A stretch of DNA of 64,000 bases, taken from positions 1 to 64,000 of the forward strand of contig NZ_NPJI01000091.1 of the NCBI RefSeq assembly GCF_002251435.1. Direction: 5' to 3'. The notes beneath the pieces are model-generated. The model ran no database searches and had not been told where the DNA came from. It saw nothing but the letters and a program-made list of their open reading frames with translations. The stretch comes from Prevotella sp. P2-180 (lineage in GTDB: Bacteria > Bacteroidota > Bacteroidia > Bacteroidales > Bacteroidaceae). Below are positions 51,814 to 59,221 of this stretch, piece by piece. Made by a program: the position numbers and the translations under genes. The first letter of the stretch is position 1. Each line of letters starts with the position of its first letter.

Positions 51814-54173
51814 ATAGTGAAGAATTGCTTAGTGGACTAAACGAAGGACAAAGGGCGGCAGTTGAATACTGCGATGGCGCACAACTCGTGATTGCGGGAG
51901 CAGGATCGGGAAAAACACGTGTGCTCACCTACAAGATTGCATATCTCATAGAAAGTGGTATGGAACCATGGCGTATACTTGCCTTGACTTTTACAAACAA
52001 GGCTGCAAACGAGATGAAACAAAGAATAGGGTTGCTCGTCGGACCTGAAAAGGCAAGATACATTAATATGGGAACGTTCCATTCTGTCTTCTCCAGAATA
52101 CTAAGACTCGAAGCCGAAAAAATCGAATTCAACAATAATTTCACTATTTACGACCAAACAGACTCAAGATCACTCGTAAAAGCTATCATTAAGGAAATGG
52201 GACTCGACGACAAAAAGTATAAACCGGCTTCTGTCGCCGACCGTATTAGCCGCGCCAAAAACAATAAGGTCAACGCTCAGGCGTATGCACTCGATGCCAG
52301 ATACAAACAACGCGACAACGACAACGGAACACCGATGATAGCTGAAATCTATAGCCGATACAACCAGCGATGCTTACAGGCCAACGCCATGGATTTTGAC
52401 GACCTGCTGCTCAACTTTTATTTCCTGCTCAGCAACGACGAGGAAACGAGGCATAAGTATTCTGAAAGATTTGAATACGTGCTTGTTGACGAGTATCAGG
52501 ACACTAACACCGTACAACAGGACATCGTGCTGCTGCTCACTGCCGAAAGGCAACGCGTATGCGTGGTGGGCGACGACGCACAAAGCATCTACAGCTTCCG
52601 TGGGGCAAACATTGACAATATTCTCGACTTCGGTAAGCATTTTGACAATTCCAAACTCTTCAAACTCGAACAGAACTACAGGTCTACACAAACCATAGTG
52701 CAAGCTGCAAACAGCCTTATTGCACACAACAAGCGACAGATACCCAAAGAGGTGTTCAGCAAAAAAGAGGAAGGGGAGAAAATATTGCTGAAAATGGCTT
52801 ACAGCGACCAGGAAGAAGCCTTGGTTGTGACAAACGAAATACAAAGAATAAAAAGAAGGGACAAGTGTGAATACAGCGATTTCGCCATTCTTTACCGCAC
52901 TAACGCCCAAAGCCGAAGCTTCGAGGAACAGCTAAGAAAACAAAACATTCCATACCGTATATTCGGAGGCATGAGCTTCTATCAAAGAAAGGAGATAAAA
53001 GATATACTTGCATACTTTAGACTCGTGGCAAACCCTAACGATGAGGAAGCTCTTAAAAGGGTTATCAACTATCCTACAAGAGGAATAGGAGCTACAACGC
53101 TCGCCAAAATTGTTGACGCTGCAAACAATAACAGGCAAAGCCTCTGGAATGTGATGAGAAAAGCCGAGGACAAAGGCTTCACCAAAGCCACTGCCGCCAA
53201 ACTCAAAGCCTTTCAGGCATTGGTCGACAGTTGGACCGAACGACTGCTCACCGAAGATGCATATACGCTAGGAAGCTCTATCATCAGGGAAAGTGGCATA
53301 CAGAAAGATATCTATGCTAAAAGCAGTCCTGAAGACGTGGCAAGACAGGAAAACGTTGAGGAACTTCTTGCCGCAATAAAGGGATTCGTGGAAAGCCAAC
53401 ATGAAGAAGGAATGAGTAATCACGTGAATCTCGTGGACTTCCTTCAGGAGGTATCCCTTATGTCTGACATTGAAAGTGACAACGACGACAACCAGCCCAA
53501 AGTGTCGCTTATGACAATACATAGCGCAAAGGGACTGGAGTTCCCTGTCGTCTTCGTAGTAGGTCTTGAAGAAAATATCTTTCCTTCACCCATGAGTGCT
53601 GATTCCATACGTGGAATAGAGGAAGAACGACGATTGCTTTATGTAGCCATAACGCGCGCTGAAAGACATCTGATGCTTACATGCGCAGAAAACCGTTTCC
53701 GCTACGGACGTATGGAAAGCGACCAACCGTCGAGGTTCATAAGAGACATATCTTCAAATTTCCTCAAAATAGAGGGTAGGGGTGCCGCTACTTTCGGAAT
53801 GTTGGAAACTTCCTCAGCAAGGACAAGGTCTTTTAATAAAAATTCACACTTCGGACATAATCCGTCTCAAATGCCAAACAAGCCACGATGGGAACAAAAT
53901 CCAAATCCAGTCGCCTCACAGTTCATGGCAGACAGAAAACTCCGACTTGTACCGCCACGCAAGGAAGAGCCGGCTGTAAATCCATTTGTCAATAAAGTAG
54001 ACTTCGGTCCATCGCTGTTGCATCCAGGCCAGACCATAGAGCATCAACGTTTCGGCATAGGAAAGGTGTTGGCTGTAGAAGGCAGAGGCGAAAATGCCAA
54101 AGCAACTGTCGAATTCCAAAATGCCGGCACCAAACAACTATTATTGAAATTCGCAAAATACAAGGTATTATAA
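51810..54173 (+). CDS. uvrD: UvrD/PcrA-type superfamily I DNA helicase
   Basis: ATP-dependent 3'-5' DNA helicase of 787 aa for repair and replication. It has the Q motif LNEGQRAAVEY, Walker A VIAGAGSGKTRVLTYK, motif Ia TFTNKAANEMK, motif II VLVDEYQDTN, motif III VVGDDAQSIYSFRGA, motif IV LEQNYRS, motif V MTIHSAKGLEFPVVFVVGLE and motif VI EERRLLYVAITRAE. The C-terminal region ends in a Tudor-like segment (GQTIEHQRFGIGKVLAVEGR) that binds RNA polymerase in PcrA. It is co-translated with the SGNH hydrolase, an odd partner. Confidence 0.95.
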   Translation: MNSEELLSGLNEGQRAAVEYCDGAQLVIAGAGSGKTRVLTYKIAYLIESGMEPWRILALTFTNKAANEMKQRIGLLVGPEKARYINMGTFHSVFSRILRLEAEKIEFNNNFTIYDQTDSRSLVKAIIKEMGLDDKKYKPASVADRISRAKNNKVNAQAYALDARYKQRDNDNGTPMIAEIYSRYNQRCLQANAMDFDDLLLNFYFLLSNDEETRHKYSERFEYVLVDEYQDTNTVQQDIVLLLTAERQRVCVVGDDAQSIYSFRGANIDNILDFGKHFDNSKLFKLEQNYRSTQTIVQAANSLIAHNKRQIPKEVFSKKEEGEKILLKMAYSDQEEALVVTNEIQRIKRRDKCEYSDFAILYRTNAQSRSFEEQLRKQNIPYRIFGGMSFYQRKEIKDILAYFRLVANPNDEEALKRVINYPTRGIGATTLAKIVDAANNNRQSLWNVMRKAEDKGFTKATAAKLKAFQALVDSWTERLLTEDAYTLGSSIIRESGIQKDIYAKSSPEDVARQENVEELLAAIKGFVESQHEEGMSNHVNLVDFLQEVSLMSDIESDNDDNQPKVSLMTIHSAKGLEFPVVFVVGLEENIFPSPMSADSIRGIEEERRLLYVAITRAERHLMLTCAENRFRYGRMESDQPSRFIRDISSNFLKIEGRGAATFGMLETSSARTRSFNKNSHFGHNPSQMPNKPRWEQNPNPVASQFMADRKLRLVPPRKEEPAVNPFVNKVDFGPSLLHPGQTIEHQRFGIGKVLAVEGRGENAKATVEFQNAGTKQLLLKFAKYKVL

Positions 54174-54256
54174 TACTACATATTCAATCGGGCTAATCGC
54201 CATTATGATAAATAGAATATTTATTTTATTCTGTTATAGCAAAAAAAAAGGAAAAA

Positions 54257-54288
54257 ATTTGGTAGTTTCATCTTTTCTTAGTACCTTT
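54257..54288 (+). promoter_or_regulatory. Bacteroidota promoter for tRNA-Arg
   Basis: TTTG at 54257-54260, a 20-nt spacer, TACCTTTG at 54281-54288, followed by CACCC. It lies 20 nt before the mature tRNA. Confidence 0.85.
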
Positions 54289-54308
54289 GCACCCGCAAAA
54301 TCCAAGTA

Positions 54309-54383
54309 GGTTCCGTAGCTCAGTTGGATTAGAGCAACGCCCTTCTAAGGCGTGGGTCTAGGGTTCGAATCCCTACGGAATCA
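54309..54383 (+). tRNA. tRNA-Arg (anticodon UCU)
   Basis: A 75-nt cloverleaf. The acceptor GGTTCCG pairs with CGGAATC (one G-U), there is a D-arm TAGCTCAGTTGGATTAGAGC, an anticodon stem ACGCC/GGCGT with loop CTTCTAA (anticodon TCT), and a T-arm TAGGG-TTCGAAT-CCCTA. The discriminator is A. The CCA end is not encoded. It reads AGA, and AGG by wobble. Confidence 0.95.
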
Positions 54384-54393
54384 CTTATGGTTG

Positions 54394-54430
54394 AGGTTAA
54401 AATACTGAACATCAGCATTTTAACCTTTTT
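54394..54430 (+). terminator. Intrinsic terminator after tRNA-Arg
   Basis: AGGTTAAAAT (54394-54403) pairs with ATTTTAACCT (54417-54426), followed by T residues. It closes the tRNA transcript before the phosphatase gene. Confidence 0.8.
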
Positions 54431-54468
54431 ATATTTCCAAAAGTACACAACAATTAATCAGTTACGCA

Positions 54469-55239
54469 ATGATAACAATAGAACAATTAACCTTTATCGT
54501 CCGTGAGGCATCAAAACTGATGGTCACCGACGGATTTGAGATAGATCAGAAGGATGGTTTCGAGAACATCGTGACATCATCCGACGTAGCAGTACAGAAC
54601 TACCTATGCAAAAGTCTATCTGTCCTTATGCCTGACTCAGGCTTCCTGTGCGAGGAAAAGGACATAAACGACTCGTGCCACGAATACACATGGATTATAG
54701 ATCCCATCGACGGTACCGCCAACTACAGCCGTGGCATCGACCAATGCGCCATCTGCGTAGGACTGAAACATGGCGAAGAGATGCTGATGGGTGTGGTCTT
54801 TTTGCCACGCACCAACGAACTTTTCCATGCTGAGAAAGGCAAGGGAGCCTTTCTGAACGGCAAGAGGATCCACGTCTCCGACCGTGGTTTCAGCAATGCA
54901 GTGCTGTGTACCGCCCTGCCCGTATATCATAAGGAGTATGCCGAGGTGTGCTCAAAGATTATCGTCGAAACCTTCGGCAAATGCAACGACATACGCCGTT
55001 TCGGTGCCTGCGCCCCCGAACTCTGCTATTTGGCGATGGGCAGGTGCGAGCTCTATTTCGAATATTTGCTCAGTCCGTGGGACTATGCCGCCGCCTCGCT
55101 GATAGTGACAGAAGCCGGAGGAGTCATCACGTCATCCGACGGTAGCCCGTTGCGCCTCACTGAGCCCACGGGAGTCGTTGCCGCCAACAACGTGTCGAAC
55201 TACAACCAGATGCTTGACATTGTAGCTTTATATACTTAA
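54469..55239 (+). CDS. suhB: Inositol monophosphatase-family protein
   Basis: Mg2+-dependent phosphatase of 256 aa. Metal ligands are seen in LCEEKD (Glu) and WIIDPIDGTANYSRG (the Asp-Pro-hydrophobic-Asp-Gly-Thr signature), then SPWDYAAASLIVTEAGG with the C-terminal Asp. Relatives hydrolyse inositol phosphate, NADP/PAP or fructose bisphosphate; the closest function is undecided, so suhB is a family name only. Its TAA overlaps the TAA of the convergent GH115 gene within TTAA. Confidence 0.85.
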   Translation: MITIEQLTFIVREASKLMVTDGFEIDQKDGFENIVTSSDVAVQNYLCKSLSVLMPDSGFLCEEKDINDSCHEYTWIIDPIDGTANYSRGIDQCAICVGLKHGEEMLMGVVFLPRTNELFHAEKGKGAFLNGKRIHVSDRGFSNAVLCTALPVYHKEYAEVCSKIIVETFGKCNDIRRFGACAPELCYLAMGRCELYFEYLLSPWDYAAASLIVTEAGGVITSSDGSPLRLTEPTGVVAANNVSNYNQMLDIVALYT

Positions 55240-57776
55240 TATTCCGGCTTTATTGGAAACACATAAAACTTGCGGCTCTTGTCGAAGTCGAGCATCCATT
55301 GGTCGAGGACTATGTGGTTGTCTAATGCCTCGATGGTCAGAGTATGATTGCCTTTTGCTATATTGACGGGAAGTTCCCGCAGAGCCTGTTGGCGGAGCAC
55401 GTTAAGTTTCCAACGCTCAGAGCGGAAAGGTTCCTTGAGGCTGAACATCTGCGGCTCGCCGCCGTCAATTCTTACCGAGAAGCGCAGTTCACCCTTGTCG
55501 TTGGGCTGTGTGGGAATGAGAGCCATACGCAGAATGGCTTCGCCTTCCCTTGGGCAGTCGAAAGTGTAAGTGACTGTTCTTCCTTTAGGCAGGCGCACGG
55601 CATTCATAGAATGTCCTAACGCCTCTACACATTTAGCCCCCTCGTCGGCCTTGTCCCACTGGCAGGCGTTGCGTGCTATGTAGCTTCCGTCGTTAGCTAT
55701 TTCACCGACCGTGTTGTCTGGCTGGTTCTTGTATTTGTGTACTTCCTCGTCGGTCAGCATCATCGGCAGTTTCGGGGCATAGAAGACGTATAGGTCGCGC
55801 GGATTGTCAACAATAAGATGTTGCCACTTTCCGTCAGCCAACTCATTATTGTAGTAGGCGGTGAGGTTGCGTATCTGCTGATATGCATCCTGGCTCTTGG
55901 CGCAAGCCGTTAACAGGGCTTCGTCGCGCTGCCAGCGTCCAGCACCACTTTTAGTTTTGGCAATGAATCTTGCCCTTTGTGCCTCGAGCATCTTGCGGCT
56001 CATGGCTGCTGCCGACAGTACGGGATATTTCACATGGGAGAAGAAAGTGGCATGGCGATTCTCTGGCAATGTTTTTTCTATCTCTTCCAACGCGTCGGTC
56101 ACCTTGCGCCAGTCGGTGAGATAGCGGTCGAGTTCGCCGCCGAAGGCTGTGAGGCTGAATTCCGTGTCACTCACGTCCGACCATCCCCATTGGTATTTCT
56201 TCTTGTCGAGCTCTACCTGAGTCCATCCCATAAACTCTGGCTTGCGTATAGCTGTCAGTCGGTAGAACTCCTGCATCACAGGCAGCAGACGTTCGCCTGC
56301 CTGTTGTCCGAACTCACGGCAGAGCCAGCGTAGCTGATGGTCGTAGATGGTGGAGGGCTGAATGGAGTTGATGTTCCAAGCCATGTCGAGAAACAGTTCA
56401 AGGTCGTAGGCAGCCGTCTTCAGTTCATGTACGTTTGCAATCCAGAGTCTTCGTGCATTATGGTCGTAAGCCTCGCGCATCTCGTTGTAAATGAGTCCCG
56501 GCTGTGTGGTTGACAGCCATAGGTAGTCGTGAGGCCTGCCCCAATAGCTCAGGTGATAATACACTCCTGCCCCACCCTTTCGCTTCTGCTGCAGCGAGTC
56601 GCTCAGTCGGGTCATGTAGCCATAGTTGTCGTCACACCATGTCAGCATCACGTCGTCGGGCACCACAAGTCCGTTCTCCATCACCTTTAGCACCTCCTTG
56701 TATGGCACAAACTGCTGTGGAATCTGTTCAACACGCTTACTTACACACTTGCCGAGCATCACCCTCTGGTCGTCAATCACCTGCTGCAGTGCGGCAGTCT
56801 GGTCGTCAAGGTTCTTGCCCACTCCCTCCATTGCGCCATCGTGTATGCCACGCATTCCTATTGTGTAGATATTTTCATACTTCCCAGCCTCTTTCAGTCG
56901 TTCAGTCCAGTAGTTCTGCACTCCCTCCTTGTTTTTTATATAGTTGTAGGCTCCACGCTCCTTGGTGTTCCATTCCCCGGCATTGTTGCGCATCATCGGT
57001 TCGCAGTGCGACGTGCCTATGACAATGCCGCAGGAGTCTGCCACCTCCTTTGCTCCTGGAATGAGGAAGAAAGGAATTGACGATTCGTGCATGGCGGGCC
57101 AGATGGCATTTGCCCTTAGGCGCATCAGCAGCTTGAACACCTCCTTGTATGCCAAGGCACTTATCATTCCCGGCCTTGCGGGAGAAAAAGTTCGCCAGCT
57201 CCACGGTTGTGTCGACCAGTCCTCGTCGTTTATAAAGATGCCCCGGTATTCCACCGATGGGCTTTGCTCCGTATGGAAGTCTGCTGGAACCTCAAGCCTC
57301 TTGCGCTTCTCCGGCATCTCGTCAGCCCACCATTTCCATGGCGACACTCCAGCCATTCGCGACAGCTCGAGTATGCCGTAGGCGGTACCACGTCCGTTGC
57401 CGCCCGCCACAATCAGCTGATTGCCTGTCACCTTAATGCAGAAAGCGTCTTTCCGCCTCTTCAGTGTCTCCACGTCGATGCCAGCCGCCTTCAGCGACTT
57501 TTCGGCAGCCTTGTCCTTATCCATCTGCACTATGCGCACCTTTGCATCGTTGCCTTCTTTTTTCAGCTTTGCACCAGTCACGTCCATCATGTCCTCGCCC
57601 CACATCTGAATTGCCGTCGTCACCACTGGCGACACGCTTTTGCTCAACGAGTAGCTGATGTGCGCTCCACCGTCGTACCAGCTGAACACATCATCCTTAG
57701 CGGCAGCCTGGGCCATGGAGGCAATACACAACATCACGAGAAAGATTCCTCTCATCTTTATATCTTTTTTGTCCAT
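55236..57776 (-). CDS. GH115-family glycoside hydrolase (xylan alpha-1,2-glucuronidase-like)
   Basis: Secreted enzyme of about 846 aa. An in-frame TTG at 57785 is rejected; the ATG at 57776 is used, and the ATG at 57755 (MRGIFLVMLCIASMAQAAA) would also give a clean signal peptide. GH115 blocks: GGNGRGTAYGILELSRMAGV, YRGIFINDEDWSTQPW, RLRANAIWPAMHE, GTSHCEPMMRN, YTIGMRGIHDGAM, VMLTWCDDNYGYMTRL and YYHLSYWGRPHDYLWL. A C-terminal beta-sandwich (about 720-849) follows. Family function: removing 4-O-methyl-glucuronic acid from xylan. No other xylan genes are nearby, so it works alone here. It has its own promoter. Confidence 0.9.
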   Translation of the reverse strand: MDKKDIKMRGIFLVMLCIASMAQAAAKDDVFSWYDGGAHISYSLSKSVSPVVTTAIQMWGEDMMDVTGAKLKKEGNDAKVRIVQMDKDKAAEKSLKAAGIDVETLKRRKDAFCIKVTGNQLIVAGGNGRGTAYGILELSRMAGVSPWKWWADEMPEKRKRLEVPADFHTEQSPSVEYRGIFINDEDWSTQPWSWRTFSPARPGMISALAYKEVFKLLMRLRANAIWPAMHESSIPFFLIPGAKEVADSCGIVIGTSHCEPMMRNNAGEWNTKERGAYNYIKNKEGVQNYWTERLKEAGKYENIYTIGMRGIHDGAMEGVGKNLDDQTAALQQVIDDQRVMLGKCVSKRVEQIPQQFVPYKEVLKVMENGLVVPDDVMLTWCDDNYGYMTRLSDSLQQKRKGGAGVYYHLSYWGRPHDYLWLSTTQPGLIYNEMREAYDHNARRLWIANVHELKTAAYDLELFLDMAWNINSIQPSTIYDHQLRWLCREFGQQAGERLLPVMQEFYRLTAIRKPEFMGWTQVELDKKKYQWGWSDVSDTEFSLTAFGGELDRYLTDWRKVTDALEEIEKTLPENRHATFFSHVKYPVLSAAAMSRKMLEAQRARFIAKTKSGAGRWQRDEALLTACAKSQDAYQQIRNLTAYYNNELADGKWQHLIVDNPRDLYVFYAPKLPMMLTDEEVHKYKNQPDNTVGEIANDGSYIARNACQWDKADEGAKCVEALGHSMNAVRLPKGRTVTYTFDCPREGEAILRMALIPTQPNDKGELRFSVRIDGGEPQMFSLKEPFRSERWKLNVLRQQALRELPVNIAKGNHTLTIEALDNHIVLDQWMLDFDKSRKFYVFPIKPEY

Positions 57777-57804
57777 ATAGATCAACGTTTTTTGTTTTCG
57801 TGTA

Positions 57805-57835
57805 CAAAGATAAGCTTAAAAGATGTAAGCTACAA
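57805..57835 (-). promoter_or_regulatory. Bacteroidota promoter for the GH115 gene
   Basis: Minus strand: TTG at 57835-57833, a 20-nt spacer, TATCTTTG at 57812-57805. It ends 29 nt before the ATG at 57776. Confidence 0.78.
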
Positions 57836-57960
57836 GCGGTAATCAAAAATCATAGGCAAAAAAGCAAAAGTTATAGAACTGTATTGTTTCTGCTTTCAGA
57901 ATAAAATGGTGGTTCATCCGACATTTCGAGTAATGGCAAATAATTATGAGGATGAATGTC

Positions 57961-58314
57961 GCTACAGCTCTACACTCTACATCATTTAAGTATAAATGTC
58001 TTGTTCTTAGATAGTTAGCGAATGTAGAGTACCTCTCAACCCTACATTCACTCTACATTCACCCTTCATAAAACCAAGTTGCTTCCATTTTCACTCAAAT
58101 GTCAAATATATTCACAAAGAATCCGAAGCCCGTTTTCTCTTCATTTCGTTCGCCTGTGACCCGTTGGCTGCAATGATGGATAACAGTCGAATGCTGATGT
58201 GAATGATGTAGGGTGAATGTAGAGTGAATGTAGAGTTGAGAGGTACTCTACATTCGCCAACCATCTGACTGTCAATATGTTGTCGCGAAATAATGTAGAG
58301 TGTAGAGTGTTAGC
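57961..58314. repeat. Nested palindromic element of about 354 bp
   Basis: Outer arms 57961-57987 and 58288-58314 are complementary at 23 of 27 positions. Inner arms 58015-58065 and 58210-58260 are complementary at 49 of 51. The arms are built from an 11-nt motif (GTAGAGTGAAT and variants). The 144-nt centre has no gene that I can see. It may be a miniature mobile element or may be transcribed as a long hairpin. No flanking target duplication was recognised. Confidence 0.75.
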
Positions 58315-58378
58315 GGAGCAGGCTTATATAAAACGAGACGAGATGTCTTATGGCAACAAGCCAAACGTCTCCTACAAG

Positions 58379-58419
58379 CCTGTCATAGTTATGACAGGCG
58401 ACTGTCATAACTTGACAGT
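58379..58419. repeat. Two adjacent TGTCATA hairpins
   Basis: CCTGTCATA (58379-58387) pairs with TATGACAGG (58390-58398). Just after, ACTGTCA (58401-58407) pairs with TGACAGT (58413-58419). The two share the TGTCATA core. A paired operator or a terminator-like structure are both possible. No gene is adjacent. Confidence 0.6.
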
Positions 58420-58679
58420 GGGACATGGGATTACTTATGCCTCATTATCCTTGTAGTTAACTTTATAATGTTGGATACTTATCGTCTTTTTGATATTGGA
58501 GTATCGCCCTTCCTCCCTCATCTTGCATGTTGAAGTGTTTTAACCTTTTGCAAGTAACTGAAACACGAAAGAAACATAATGCTCCCAAAATTGAAAGGTA
58601 CAAAAAAGTGCATTTGTGGAAAATTGCAAATCGAAGAGTTTTGAAGAGCAAAACCAGTCTTCAAGAGTGAGCAAGATAT
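58420..58679. other. Intergenic stretch before the KilA-N fragment
   Basis: No convincing gene, RNA or promoter is seen. The frame of the downstream fragment is closed by a TGA at 58668-58670, and the N-terminal half of that family is not recognisable here. Confidence 0.5.
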
Positions 58680-58919
58680 GTGGCCATGTTTGGACAGACG
58701 GCCAAGCAATGGCGTGAAGCCCATCCTGAACTGAAAGGGAATATCCGTGACTATGCTTCCATCAACGAACTTATTTGTCTGGCAAATATGGAGAACATCA
58801 ATGCCGTTCTCATTGATGAGGGCGTACCGCAGGGCGACCGCCTTGTGCGCCTCAATCAGATTGCCATCAATCAGATGCGTGTGCTGGAGAACGATGATAA
58901 TAGAAACCTCTTAAAATGA
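58680..58919 (+). pseudogene. C-terminal fragment of a KilA-N-type protein
   Basis: A frame of 79 codons reads AMFGQTAKQWREAHPELKG, then NIRDYASINELICLANMENIN and RLVRLNQIAINQMRVL. From memory this matches the C-terminal end of KilA-N-domain proteins common in Bacteroidota, usually about 270 aa. The DNA-binding N-terminal part is missing and the frame is closed just upstream, so this is a 5'-deleted remnant, probably left by a lost mobile element. The family call rests on recognition only. Confidence 0.5.
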
Positions 58920-59221
58920 CATGAGTGGATAGGACATAACATAGAAACGATATAAGGAAGCGTTGACTTTTTGATTCTTGGTTTCTGTAATTCGCCAAAT
59001 AAGGAACGCCCAAGGATGATAGATGTTGATGCTCACGCAAGATGGCGTGAGCTGATACTTGTATCTGGGCGTAAGGCGTTTGGCGATGCCTCAGAAACCG
59101 ATGCGGAATCAGTTTCACGCCATTTCTTTGTCCGATTAGGAAAGTTTAACGCCCTCGGAGGCCATATTTCCGCATGAACGGAGTATAATAATAGTAAGGA
59201 CAAATATAAACGAAAAGAACA
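58920..59221. other. Intergenic region without a supported gene
   Basis: A short plus-strand frame (58971-59177, ending FVRLGKFNALGGHISA) and longer minus-strand frames are open, but none has a ribosome site or a recognisable family. An 8-bp palindrome, GCTCACGC (59031-59038) with GCGTGAGC (59045-59052), is present. No standard promoter for the next gene is seen. Confidence 0.45.

Noticed and set aside
58680-58919. Active prophage or island
   Set aside because: Only a C-terminal fragment of one protein remains; no integrase, capsid or attachment site was seen.
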